Source: an uncultured Veillonella sp. (lineage in GTDB: Bacteria; Bacillota; Negativicutes; Veillonellales; Veillonellaceae). Taken from it: 7,986 bases of DNA. Both the position numbers and the translations under genes were made by a program. Every line of letters begins with the position of its first letter. Position 1 is the stretch's first letter. The DNA lies in the NCBI GenBank assembly GCA_900552715.1, contig USAV01000083.1, positions 1 through 7,986 of the forward strand, read 5' to 3'. The notes below the pieces were generated by a model, which worked only from the letters and a program-made list of their open reading frames with translations, did no database searches and was not told where the DNA came from. Shown here piece by piece: positions 1 to 7,203 of this stretch.

Positions 1-557
1 GTTTTGAAAATCTTAAGATTCTTAGATTTTTTCTCTAATATCTCTATTATACTGTTAAATTTGAATTGTGAAAAGGTTGTTTGTACAACAACGCCCATTT
101 TTTCCACAATTTGTAGTTTTTCGGCGGATTTTTCATCTTCGATGATTATTCCTTTGTTATTTGCCCATAAATTGATACTTTTGACCTCAGGATGGTTTTT
201 TTCGCCTAAAATCACCAATGTCATACCATCTTCAATGACAGACTTAGCATCTTGTTGTGCTTTTTTTACATGAGGACATGTAGCATCTAAAATATGTAAG
301 CCCTTTTCTTCGGCTTCAGCATAAATAGCAGGACCTACCCCATGAGATCTAATAATCATAGTTCCTTCATCGATATCAGCGACCTCTTGAATGGGGCTTA
401 CACCTTTATTTTCTAAGCGCCCTACAACTTGAGGATTGTGAATGATAGGCCCTAATGTATAACTTTTACCTTCGCTATTGGCAGCTTCATCAGCCATTTC
501 AACAGCTCGTTTTACGCCATAGCAAAAGCCGTGGTTTTCAGCCAAAATTATTTCCAT
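1..557 (-). CDS. ispH: 4-hydroxy-3-methylbut-2-enyl diphosphate reductase (IspH/LytB), N-terminal 185 codons, cut by the window edge
   Basis: IspH is the last enzyme of the MEP isoprenoid pathway. It is a cytoplasmic [4Fe-4S] enzyme that reduces HMBPP to IPP and DMAPP. Translating the minus strand from the ATG at 557 gives an open frame to the window edge. It carries the family hallmarks: GFCYGVKRAV with cluster ligand Cys12, IIHNPQVV with His40, RSHGV with His72, DATCP with cluster ligand Cys94, and NHPEV with His122 and catalytic Glu124. A VVQTTFS segment near residues 157-163 matches the substrate-binding Thr region. The third cluster cysteine (near residue 190-200 in the family) lies outside the window. 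The start is set by a strong AGGAG at 563-567, 5 nt before the ATG. The gene overlaps the end of plsC by 10 bp, so translation is probably coupled. In many Clostridia and relatives IspH is followed by, or fused to, ribosomal protein S1; that cannot be seen here. Confidence 0.96.
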   Translation of the reverse strand, partial: MEIILAENHGFCYGVKRAVEMADEAANSEGKSYTLGPIIHNPQVVGRLENKGVSPIQEVADIDEGTMIIRSHGVGPAIYAEAEEKGLHILDATCPHVKKAQQDAKSVIEDGMTLVILGEKNHPEVKSINLWANNKGIIIEDEKSAEKLQIVEKMGVVVQTTFSQFKFNSIIEILEKKSKNLKIFK

Positions 558-1168
558 AAAGTCTCCTCTATACGATTTTCATGATAAGAATCTATCATGC
601 GTTGGATTTCACCTTTCACACGATCATTAACTTCTTTTATTGCTTCCGGTGTAGGCTTTGCTTTACTTACAGGAACTTGTTTACCAATAATACATGCGAC
701 TTGATTTTTCTTCATATTATGAGATCCAATAATGGCAACTGGTGTAATGCCAATACCTGTACGCAACGCAATGGATGCGGCTCCGTCATGGAATCTACCA
801 AGTTTTCCACTCTTTTGTCGATTCCCCTCGGCAAAAATCCCTAGCACCTTATTATCTTTCAATAAACCTAATGCATGACGAATAGCCACCTTATCAATAG
901 CTCCACGGTTTAGAGGAAACGCACCAAGCCAAGTACAGAAAAATCGAGAAATAGGATTTACAAATAACTCCTGCTTTGCCATAAAGTGCACATGTCTTGG
1001 TAATGCATACCCACAAATAGGTGGATCATTATTACTCAAATGATTTGGTACAACAATAACGGGACCTTCCATAGGGAAATTATCACGACCGTATACCTTT
1101 AATCCATATCCGACTTTATAACGCAACCAAAAGGCAGTACGCCAAAGCCATGTAGAAAATTTATTCAT
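548..1168 (-). CDS. plsC: 1-acyl-sn-glycerol-3-phosphate acyltransferase (PlsC/LPLAT family)
   Basis: This enzyme is predicted to acylate lysophosphatidic acid to phosphatidic acid at the membrane, the second acylation of phospholipid synthesis. The 206-residue protein is the usual length for short bacterial PlsC. It shows the four acyltransferase blocks in order: NHLSNND (catalytic His43 and Asp48 of the HX4D motif), a second block around GAFPLNRG (residues 82-89) with Arg88, FAEGNRQ (112-118, with Glu114, the usual FPEGTR variant), and TPVAIIG (141-147). The N-terminal 25 residues are aromatic and amphipathic (WLWRTAFWLRY), likely for membrane contact rather than a full transmembrane helix. 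The start lies 1 nt after the cmk stop, with an AGGAG at 1179-1183 inside the end of cmk. The substrate is inferred from family and operon position; other lysophospholipid acyltransferases share these motifs. Confidence 0.92.
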   Translation of the reverse strand: MNKFSTWLWRTAFWLRYKVGYGLKVYGRDNFPMEGPVIVVPNHLSNNDPPICGYALPRHVHFMAKQELFVNPISRFFCTWLGAFPLNRGAIDKVAIRHALGLLKDNKVLGIFAEGNRQKSGKLGRFHDGAASIALRTGIGITPVAIIGSHNMKKNQVACIIGKQVPVSKAKPTPEAIKEVNDRVKGEIQRMIDSYHENRIEETLWK

Positions 1169-1169
1169 C

Positions 1170-1844
1170 TTAGATTCGCTCCTGTACTAGATGCAATATA
1201 TGTTCCACTGTTTCATCAAAAGTCATATTACTAGAATCCACAACAATGGCATCCTCAACACATACAAGTGGAGATTCATCACGATTTTTATCCATTTCAT
1301 CGCGACTTTCTACGTTCTTTTTAATGTCTTCTAATGGTTGTTCATTAGAAGTACCTTGAACTTCAAGCCATCTACGCTTAGCTCGTGCATCTACAGAAGC
1401 AGTTAAATATATTTTCAATTCTGCATTCGGTAATACAACAGAACCTATATCACGACCATCTAAAATAACACCACCAATAGCTGCCATTGCTTGTTGACGT
1501 TCAACTAAGTATTCACGTACCCCTTTATAAGAAGCAATGGTTGATACATTTTCATTGATTTGTTGTTGTCGAATTAAATCAGTTACATCCTGACCTTTTA
1601 CATACACTTTACAAGCACTTGCCGTAGGCTCTAGTGTTAAATCTAATGAAGGGAGTAAAGCCTCAACCTCCTTTTGATTCTTAACATCTACATGACTATC
1701 AAGGACAGCCCATGTAACGCCTCGATACATAGCACCTGTATCAATATATAAATAACCTAATTCATTAGCCACTACCTTTGAAATACTACTTTTACCAGCC
1801 CCTGCAGGACCATCAATAGCAATGGCAATTTTTTTAGTATTCAT
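1170..1844 (-). CDS. cmk: (d)CMP kinase (cytidylate kinase)
   Basis: Cmk phosphorylates CMP and dCMP to the diphosphates using ATP, in the cytoplasm. It recycles CMP from phospholipid synthesis and RNA turnover. The 224-residue protein has the normal bacterial length. It shows a P-loop GPAGAGKS (12-19), the nucleotide-binding YIDTGAMYR (33-41), the CMP-specific insert between about 60 and 105, the diagnostic LDGRDIGSVVLP (128-139), and the LID-type segment with Arg181, Asp185, Arg188 and SP at 191-192. An AGAGG at 1850-1854 spans the stop codon of the upstream flavoprotein gene and precedes the ATG, which supports this start; the gap is 8 nt. The order flavoprotein-cmk-plsC-ispH is common in Clostridia and related Firmicutes. 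No missing residues or frame breaks are seen. Confidence 0.97.
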   Translation of the reverse strand: MNTKKIAIAIDGPAGAGKSSISKVVANELGYLYIDTGAMYRGVTWAVLDSHVDVKNQKEVEALLPSLDLTLEPTASACKVYVKGQDVTDLIRQQQINENVSTIASYKGVREYLVERQQAMAAIGGVILDGRDIGSVVLPNAELKIYLTASVDARAKRRWLEVQGTSNEQPLEDIKKNVESRDEMDKNRDESPLVCVEDAIVVDSSNMTFDETVEHILHLVQERI

Positions 1845-1852
1845 AATAACCT

Positions 1853-3100
1853 CTATTCTTCATCACCATGTACAGCATGCATAGCCGCTACATAACCAGT
1901 GGAAAAAGCGGCTTGTAAATTATAGCCACCCGTAAAGGCATCAATATCCAATACCTCACCGGCACCATATAAACCTTTCACTAATTTAGATTCCATTGTT
2001 TTTGGACTAAATTCTTTTAACGAGATTCCCCCTGCTGTAACAATGGCTTCTGCCACCGGACGTAACTCCTTAACAGTTAATGTCATATGCTGTAACACAT
2101 GACATAAGCGCAAACGTTCTTCTTTTGTGATTTGATTAATTGGTTTACTTGGATCTAATTCAGCAAGCTTTATAATAATAGGAATAAGATTTACCGGCAG
2201 TAAATCCTTCATTCCATTAGACAATTGTTTCTTAGAATATAAATCAAAATCTTTTTGTAACCGCTTATCTAATACTTCTGCAGTTAATGCAGGCTTAAGA
2301 TTTATTTCAATAGTAATTTGAGGATTTTTCTTACGCAATAATTTACCTACCGTATGACTTAACGACAAGATGGTAGGACCTGTAAGGCCGAAATGGGTGA
2401 ACATCATTTCCCCGAATTGCTTGGCCTGTACCTTATTTTTAGAAATAACGGATACCTCAACATTACGGAGGCTAAGCCCCATAATATCCTTTACCCAAGA
2501 TTCCTCAGTTACAATAGGTACTAAAGAAGGTCTAATATCTGTAATAGTGTGACCAACCTTCTCAGCTAAGGCATATCCATCACCAGTAGAACCTGTCAAA
2601 GGATAGGAAGCACCACCAGTACATATAATAGCAGCATCACAAGCATATTGTTCTTTATCTGTTGTAACACCCACTACTCGATCATCTTTTACAGTAATAG
2701 ATGTAACAGGTTCATTCAAATGAACTCTGACATTATATTTTTTAAGGATTTTCATGAACGTATTGCGTACTTCTAGAGCGGAATCAGATTCAGGGAATAC
2801 GCGACCACCACGTTCTACCTTAGTTTTCAACCCCCAACTATGTAATAGTTCAAGCAAGTCTTCATTACTAAAGCGTTCATAAGCACCGTAGAGGAACTTA
2901 CCATTACCTGGCGTATTTTTAATGAACTCGGCCATATCTGCATTATTTGTAATATTACAGCGACCTTTACCAGTAATCCCCATCTTTTTACCAACCATAT
3001 TCATTTTTTCAAGTAATATGACACGAGCACCTTCACGACCTGCTATAACAGCCGCCATAAGACCTGCCGCACCACCACCAATGACTATGATTTGTTTCAT
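1853..3100 (-). CDS. BaiN/HI0933-family NAD(P)/FAD-dependent oxidoreductase
   Basis: This 415-residue flavoprotein belongs to the HI0933-like (YhiN/BaiN) group, whose true substrate is unknown in most bacteria. It starts with a Rossmann dinucleotide fold, IGGGAAGLMAA (7-17), followed by Glu31 at the end of the second strand that would bind the FAD ribose. The family signature MGITGKGRCNITN is at 40-52, ERGGRVFPESDSA at 96-108, and the second glycine-rich block CTGGASYPLTGSTGDG at 160-175. The C-terminal FAD-binding block begins GEVLDIDAFTGGYN at about 381. Relatives have been named aminoacetone oxidase or bile-acid reductase (BaiN), but neither role can be assigned from sequence. Its ATG overlaps the rluB stop as ATGA (4 bp), so it is probably translated by reinitiation; only a weak GGGGA lies about 10 nt upstream. 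Position between rluB and cmk suggests a housekeeping role, perhaps in RNA or cofactor metabolism; that is inference. Confidence 0.93.
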   Translation of the reverse strand: MKQIIVIGGGAAGLMAAVIAGREGARVILLEKMNMVGKKMGITGKGRCNITNNADMAEFIKNTPGNGKFLYGAYERFSNEDLLELLHSWGLKTKVERGGRVFPESDSALEVRNTFMKILKKYNVRVHLNEPVTSITVKDDRVVGVTTDKEQYACDAAIICTGGASYPLTGSTGDGYALAEKVGHTITDIRPSLVPIVTEESWVKDIMGLSLRNVEVSVISKNKVQAKQFGEMMFTHFGLTGPTILSLSHTVGKLLRKKNPQITIEINLKPALTAEVLDKRLQKDFDLYSKKQLSNGMKDLLPVNLIPIIIKLAELDPSKPINQITKEERLRLCHVLQHMTLTVKELRPVAEAIVTAGGISLKEFSPKTMESKLVKGLYGAGEVLDIDAFTGGYNLQAAFSTGYVAAMHAVHGDEE

Positions 3101-3825
3101 TTCTTATCAGTCCCCAACGCTTTAAGTGCTTTTACCTCTCTAATAGTAAGTTGACGAGAAGCACCACGTTTTACACCGCCCAATGTGAGACCTGCATAAG
3201 CAATACGTTTTAAGTTATGAATGCGATACCCAAAGTGTTCAAACATACGACGAACCTGGCGATTACGACCTTCATGAATTGTAATCTCTACTTCATGAAC
3301 ACCGTTATGATCGTCAAAACCTAAGTCTACAATTGTAGCAGGTGCTGTCATTCCGTCTTCAAGTTTAACGCCATTGGCAATGACTTGTAAATCTTCATCA
3401 CGAACGCGACCTTTAATGCGCACTTCATAGGTTTTTTCTACACCTTTAGATGGATGTGTTAAATTTTGTGCTAACTCACCATCATTGGTAAGTAATAATA
3501 AACCTTCAGTATATAAATCGAGACGACCAATAGGATAAATGCGTTTAGATTCGTTTTTGATATAATCTAAAACAGTTTCTCGACCTTGAGGGTCAGATAC
3601 AGATGTAATGACGCCCTTAGGCTTATTTAATAAATAATACACAGGCTTTTCTTGCGCCAATAATTGGCCATTAACCTTAACCTTATCTTTTTGAGGGTCG
3701 ATTTTAACGCCCAGCTCAGTTACCTTGCGGCCATTAACTTGAACTTTCCCCTCCGTAATTAATTCTTCTGCCTTACGTCGTGATGCAACACCACAACTAG
3801 CAATAAATTTTTGTAATCGTTCCAT
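3097..3825 (-). CDS. rluB: Pseudouridine synthase of the RluB/RsuA family (23S rRNA)
   Basis: The product isomerises a uridine in rRNA to pseudouridine. The RluB group acts on helix 89 of 23S rRNA (position 2605 in E. coli numbering), near the peptidyl-transferase centre. The 242-residue protein has an N-terminal S4 RNA-binding domain (about 1-50, with SRRKAEELI at 15-23 and VNGR at 30-33). The catalytic domain follows: NKPKGVITS at 67-75, the active-site block GRLDLYTEGLLLLTNDG with catalytic Asp103, KTYEVRIKG, and the late motif IHEGRNRQVRRMFEHFGY. The ATG at 3825 is chosen over an upstream in-frame TTG at 3867. It has an AGAAGGA at 3830-3836, and the homologous region begins MERLQKFIA. It lies 1 nt after scpB, the usual scpA-scpB-rluB arrangement of Firmicutes. 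RsuA or RluE/F specificity cannot be excluded from motifs alone, but context favours RluB. Confidence 0.94.
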   Translation of the reverse strand: MERLQKFIASCGVASRRKAEELITEGKVQVNGRKVTELGVKIDPQKDKVKVNGQLLAQEKPVYYLLNKPKGVITSVSDPQGRETVLDYIKNESKRIYPIGRLDLYTEGLLLLTNDGELAQNLTHPSKGVEKTYEVRIKGRVRDEDLQVIANGVKLEDGMTAPATIVDLGFDDHNGVHEVEITIHEGRNRQVRRMFEHFGYRIHNLKRIAYAGLTLGGVKRGASRQLTIREVKALKALGTDKK

Positions 3826-3826
3826 A

Positions 3827-4336
3827 TTATCCTTCTGTTTCCGAAACTTCTTGATGTAAAGCTTCAATAGATTCTACACCAGCACTTCTTAAAAACTCGT
3901 CGGTTGTGCCATAAAGAATAGGTCTACCTACAGTGTCTTTATGACCTAGCTCAGCAATAAGAGATCGAGTGAGTAATTGTTTAATAATCTTATCACTATT
4001 TACACCGCGGATTTCTTCAATTTCAGCTTTAGTTATTGGTTGTTTATAGGCTATAACAGCTAATGTTTCCATCGCTGCATTAGATAATTTATCTTCTCGC
4101 TTACGTATATGACCTACATAATCAGCGCTTTCCATAGCGCTAACTAACTCAACACCAGCCCCTGATACTCTCAATCGGATACCTCGGTTTTGGTCTTCAA
4201 GCTCACGTTGTAATGTTTCTATATAGTCCTGTACTTCCTCTGTTGAAAGTCCAAATACATCTCCAAGCATATCGATTGATATAGGCTTTGCCGATGAAAA
4301 CAATACGGCCTCTAAATGCATTGTTGGTAAGCTCAT
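3827..4336 (-). CDS. scpB: Segregation and condensation protein B (ScpB)
   Basis: ScpB is a kite subunit of the bacterial SMC-ScpAB condensin complex. It dimerises and binds the middle of ScpA on the nucleoid, and helps resolve and compact sister chromosomes. The 169-residue protein is slightly shorter than many homologues, which run to 180-200. It has two winged-helix domains: an N-terminal one (about 5-75, beginning LEAVLFSSAKPIS) and a C-terminal one (about 84-155). The C-terminal domain contains the typical AMETLAVIAYKQPITKAEI and VGRPILYGTTDEFL segments. The start has a strong purine-rich site (AGGGGG within 4341-4347) 5 nt upstream. The gap after scpA is 12 nt, so equal expression of the two partners through one mRNA is expected. 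Confidence 0.96.
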   Translation of the reverse strand: MSLPTMHLEAVLFSSAKPISIDMLGDVFGLSTEEVQDYIETLQRELEDQNRGIRLRVSGAGVELVSAMESADYVGHIRKREDKLSNAAMETLAVIAYKQPITKAEIEEIRGVNSDKIIKQLLTRSLIAELGHKDTVGRPILYGTTDEFLRSAGVESIEALHQEVSETEG

Positions 4337-4348
4337 ATAGCCCCCTTT

Positions 4349-5074
4349 CTATACGGTACCTTCTAAGGCTGCAGTGAATACAATATCATCCTCTTCATAG
4401 CGCATTTCCATGATTTGTTGTTTCAACAATTCTAAAACAGCCATAAAGATCGTTACCATACCACTTTTTGTTTCAATTGCTACTAATAACTCTCTAAAGT
4501 GTAAACTTTCACCACGACGTATACGACTAGATAAAGACAGAATCATATCTTCTAAGCTATAACTGTCTTTTTCAACCTTTACTTCACGAATAGGTTCCTC
4601 TTCAGGTAATTCCTTAGCTCGCTTTAAGGTTTGATAAAAAATTTCGTATAATTGGGAAAGTTCTAAATTATATACATTATCTAATCCAAGTACGCTTGTT
4701 TCTTCAGGTCTACTAAATATATTGGCAGAAACAGCTGTACGCTCCATTAATAGAGCTGTAAAATCCTTGATTTTCTTAAACTCTACTAATTTTGCTACCA
4801 ATTCATCACGTGGATCCTCAGCTTCATCTGGCTCAGGTTCAGCTTTAGGCAGTAACATACGCGATTTAATCTGCAATAAGGTAGATGCCATTACAAGAAA
4901 CTCACTACTATAATGAATATCAAAGTGATTCCAATTATCTAAATATTCCAAGTATTGACTCGTAATTTCAACGATAGGAATATCGGTGATTTCTATTTTA
5001 TGTTTTTCAATGAGATGTAAAAGCAAGTCTAAAGGACCTTCAAAAACATCTAACTTATAATTATAATCTCCCAT
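4349..5074 (-). CDS. scpA: Segregation and condensation protein A (ScpA, kleisin)
   Basis: ScpA is the kleisin that bridges the two heads of the SMC dimer and recruits ScpB. The 241-residue product opens with the signature FEGPLDLLLHLI (11-22) of the N-terminal helical domain, which contacts the SMC neck. Next comes the LVMASTLLQIKSRMLLP helix. The middle is acidic and proline-rich (EPEPDEAEDPRDE), and the C-terminal winged-helix region (about 180-235, with LHFRELL and VTIFMAVLELLKQQ) would bind the SMC head cap. The ATG at 5074 is preferred over an in-frame TTG at 5083, because an AAGGA lies 9 nt before the ATG and would overlap the TTG. This is the first gene of the minus-strand operon and sits directly behind the promoter at 5112-5141. 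Confidence 0.96.
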   Translation of the reverse strand: MGDYNYKLDVFEGPLDLLLHLIEKHKIEITDIPIVEITSQYLEYLDNWNHFDIHYSSEFLVMASTLLQIKSRMLLPKAEPEPDEAEDPRDELVAKLVEFKKIKDFTALLMERTAVSANIFSRPEETSVLGLDNVYNLELSQLYEIFYQTLKRAKELPEEEPIREVKVEKDSYSLEDMILSLSSRIRRGESLHFRELLVAIETKSGMVTIFMAVLELLKQQIMEMRYEEDDIVFTAALEGTV

Positions 5075-5111
5075 AAACCCCAATCCTTAGAAAATATACT
5101 TTAACTATATA

Positions 5112-5141
5112 ATTATAAAGCATTTATAGTAGTACTTTCAA
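5112..5141 (-). promoter_or_regulatory. Predicted sigma-70-type promoter of the scpA-ispH operon
   Basis: On the minus strand a TTGAAA -35 box (5136-5141) and a perfect TATAAT -10 box (5112-5117) are separated by 18 nt. Transcription would start near 5105, leaving a leader of about 30 nt before the scpA ATG at 5074. An ACTATA/TATAGT inverted repeat (5104-5109 and 5125-5130) brackets the -10 box; in such AT-rich DNA this may be chance. It is the only good promoter seen for the seven-gene operon. Prediction from sequence only. Confidence 0.65.
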
Positions 5142-5153
5142 ATAATTGTTTTT

Positions 5154-5182
5154 TTTACAGTCATCTGCTATCTTTATTATAG
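5154..5182 (+). promoter_or_regulatory. Possible promoter of the phosphoethanolamine transferase gene
   Basis: On the plus strand TTTACA (5154-5159) is followed after 17 nt by TTATAG (5177-5182), or after 15 nt by TATTAT (5175-5180). Either would give a leader of about 50 nt to the ATG at 5241. The whole stretch is so AT-rich that several other -10-like strings are present (for example around 5188-5199), so the exact box is uncertain. Confidence 0.4.
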
Positions 5183-5228
5183 TAATTATTATATATTATG
5201 AAAAAAATTTATTGTGTATTCCTACAAG

Positions 5229-5233
5229 AGGGG
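5229..5233 (+). promoter_or_regulatory. Ribosome binding site that decides the transferase start
   Basis: AGGGG lies 7 nt before the ATG at 5241. An in-frame GTG at 5214 would extend the protein by nine residues (MYSYKRGFI), but this ribosome binding site would then lie inside the coding region. No comparable site precedes the GTG, so the ATG at 5241 is the supported start. Confidence 0.8.
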
Positions 5234-5240
5234 ATTTATT

Positions 5241-7073
5241 ATGTTATCTAGTTTAAAGCAAATTGGGAGAAACCCCATCTTTCGCTTTGGTATCATTGGT
5301 ATTGTTTTATATATAGCTCTATTTTTCATCTATGAACCTATTACACTAGGACTAGATGTTGAAGATATAACGATTTTAGCAGTACCAACAATTGTAGGTA
5401 CTTTTTTATTTCAATACTTTATGGGGTGTACCGTTTTTCATAGACCTTTTTTAGGATATGGATTAGTTGGTATTCTTTGGGCTCTTACATTCCCACTCCT
5501 TTTCCACTGGTCCTATGTTAAGCCTTTATATTTCTATGAATTCGCTAATGACTTCTTATTTGGCCTACTCATTTTTATGGGCTTATCTGGAATTCAATTC
5601 TTACTAAATCAAACGAATCGCCTTCATAAAACCACATCATTAATCATGGCAATCATTACCATGATATTAAGTCTTATTCCATTCTTACAAATTGGATACT
5701 ACTTAACTACATGGCATTGTTTAACGCCAGCTAGTTTACTAGCAGTATATATGACAAACCCTGAGGAAGCCTTTGGATTCTTAAAAAATGCTGCTGGTAT
5801 TCCTGGTCTTATCGCTGTTGGTATCGGTCTAGTAGCTTGGACGTATCTACTCTACTGGTCTAATCTAGGAATGAAAGCAGTGGTAAACTTAAATACTACA
5901 CGACCTATGCGCTCCACATTACTCATTGTGTCTATTGTAGCATTCTTAGTTTATGTACCATTCTTCTTATTCCCTAAAACATGTATTGTAGCAAATTGGA
6001 TTGCTGCTGGCGATTATGTAAAACAGATGCAACAATATAATGATAACCATCATTTAGTTTTCGATTCCTTCAATTTAGATACAAAGGAAACCTCTGCCAA
6101 TAAAACACCAGGTACGATCATATTAGTAATTGGTGAGTCTAGTTCTCGTGATTATATGAAGGTATATAATCCAAACTTCCCTTATGACGATACACCATGG
6201 CAGGGTAATATGCGCTCTGATAACAAAGATTTTATATTCTTTGATAACGCATACTCATCCTATGTACAAACAGTGCCTACCCTAGAACGCGCTCTATCCG
6301 AACGGAATCAATATGATGACAAACCATTCCTTGATTCAGCAAACATCTTAGACGTAGCTAAAAAGGCTGGTTATACTACTTCTTGGTTTAGTAACCAAGG
6401 TGTATTTGGTGAATACGATACAGCTATTTCTCTAATGGCTAAAACAGCAGATACTACAAAATGGTCTCACGAATCATATGCATTCTCTGACCGCTATGAT
6501 GAATCTTTATTGCCTTTATTACAATCTGTAGATCCTACGAAAAATAACTTTATTGTTATTCATATCATGGGTAGCCATATTTATTACAATGACCGTTACC
6601 CTCATGAGTTTAGTAAATGGAAACAAGGCCCGTATCCAGATGGCCAAGAAGCATATGCTAATAGCCAACTTTATACTGATTGGTTATTACAACAAATCTA
6701 TACGTATGGTAAGGAAAAATTAAACTTACAAGCTATGGTCTATTTCTCTGACCACGGTGAAAGTTTAGATAAATCTCATAACCCAGATACATTTGACTTT
6801 GTTATGACTCACATTCCATTCTGGATTTATTTATCCCCTCAATATCGTGCAGCGTATCCTCAAACTGCAGAGGAACTTACTAAGCATGAACATCAATACT
6901 TTACAAATGATTTACTATATGACACATTAATCGGTCTCATGCATGCACCTAACCAACGCTATGATGCAACACGAGACTTCAGTAATGGTAAGTATCGATT
7001 TAATTTACATAACCTTACTACCTTACTGGGGGAACAACCATTAACTAACGATCCTGTAAATGCAGGTAAATAA
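5241..7073 (+). CDS. EptA/CptA-like phosphoethanolamine transferase (membrane protein with sulfatase-fold domain)
   Basis: The 610-residue protein is predicted to move phosphoethanolamine from phosphatidylethanolamine onto lipid A or LPS core sugars on the outer face of the inner membrane. Hydrophobic segments lie at about 13-32, 42-65, 70-92, 98-122, 131-155, 187-207 and 225-245, more than the five of characterised EptA. A linker leads to an alkaline-phosphatase/sulfatase-type domain from about 290. There, IGESSSR holds metal ligand Glu299, and SSYVQTVPTLERAL holds the likely nucleophile Thr344, 45 residues on, as in EptA (Glu240 and Thr280 in Neisseria). HIMGSH gives His441 and His446, SDHGES gives metal ligands Asp504 and His505, and THIPF gives His524. 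No cysteine follows Cys248, so the disulfides typical of EptA/MCR are absent. It stands alone between divergent scpA and convergent DUF523, so context does not name the acceptor. Another sulfatase-fold transferase, such as a phosphoglycerol type, is possible but fits the motifs less well. Confidence 0.85.
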   Translation: MLSSLKQIGRNPIFRFGIIGIVLYIALFFIYEPITLGLDVEDITILAVPTIVGTFLFQYFMGCTVFHRPFLGYGLVGILWALTFPLLFHWSYVKPLYFYEFANDFLFGLLIFMGLSGIQFLLNQTNRLHKTTSLIMAIITMILSLIPFLQIGYYLTTWHCLTPASLLAVYMTNPEEAFGFLKNAAGIPGLIAVGIGLVAWTYLLYWSNLGMKAVVNLNTTRPMRSTLLIVSIVAFLVYVPFFLFPKTCIVANWIAAGDYVKQMQQYNDNHHLVFDSFNLDTKETSANKTPGTIILVIGESSSRDYMKVYNPNFPYDDTPWQGNMRSDNKDFIFFDNAYSSYVQTVPTLERALSERNQYDDKPFLDSANILDVAKKAGYTTSWFSNQGVFGEYDTAISLMAKTADTTKWSHESYAFSDRYDESLLPLLQSVDPTKNNFIVIHIMGSHIYYNDRYPHEFSKWKQGPYPDGQEAYANSQLYTDWLLQQIYTYGKEKLNLQAMVYFSDHGESLDKSHNPDTFDFVMTHIPFWIYLSPQYRAAYPQTAEELTKHEHQYFTNDLLYDTLIGLMHAPNQRYDATRDFSNGKYRFNLHNLTTLLGEQPLTNDPVNAGK

Positions 7074-7179
7074 TCTAGACTATTTCTTGAACTGAGTTAA
7101 TCATATTAATCTGTTATCAGTAAAGCATATAATTATGTAATGATAGCCAGTTAAGGTTATAGTAAAGAAAAAACAAAAA

Positions 7180-7203
7180 AGAGATGAGTTAAAACTCATC
7201 TCT
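7180..7203. terminator. Bidirectional rho-independent terminator between convergent genes
   Basis: GAGATGAG (7181-7188) pairs perfectly with CTCATCTC (7195-7202) around a TTAAAA loop. The A-run to the left (7175-7180) and T-run to the right (7203-7209) lengthen the stem and give a U-tract in both directions. It would end the plus-strand transferase transcript about 107 nt after its stop, and the minus-strand DUF523 transcript. The right arm includes the DUF523 stop codon (7196-7198). The preceding stretch 7074-7179 holds no gene or other clear signal. Confidence 0.85.

Noticed and set aside
4..273. Plus-strand 89-residue reading frame at the left edge
   Set aside because: It is antisense to ispH, whose minus-strand frame carries all the expected cluster and substrate motifs.
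581..844. Plus-strand 87-residue reading frame
   Set aside because: It is antisense to plsC, has no ribosome binding site and shows no recognisable domain.
2370..3125. Two plus-strand reading frames (2370-2552 and 2922-3125)
   Set aside because: Both are antisense to the flavoprotein gene, whose motifs are complete; no independent support.
3826..3867. Upstream TTG start that would lengthen RluB by 14 residues
   Set aside because: It would overlap scpB, has no ribosome binding site, and the family begins at the downstream Met, which has an AGAAGGA site.
4722..4913. Plus-strand 63-residue reading frame
   Set aside because: It lies antisense within scpA and has low-complexity Ser/Ala/Gly composition typical of an opposite-strand shadow.
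5075..5083. Upstream TTG start for ScpA
   Set aside because: The AAGGA site is placed for the ATG at 5074 and overlaps the TTG.
7074..7179. Possible promoter (TATAAT near 7127) or small gene after the transferase
   Set aside because: No -35 partner at a good distance, no reading frame with a ribosome binding site, and the AT content makes TATAAT-like strings expected.
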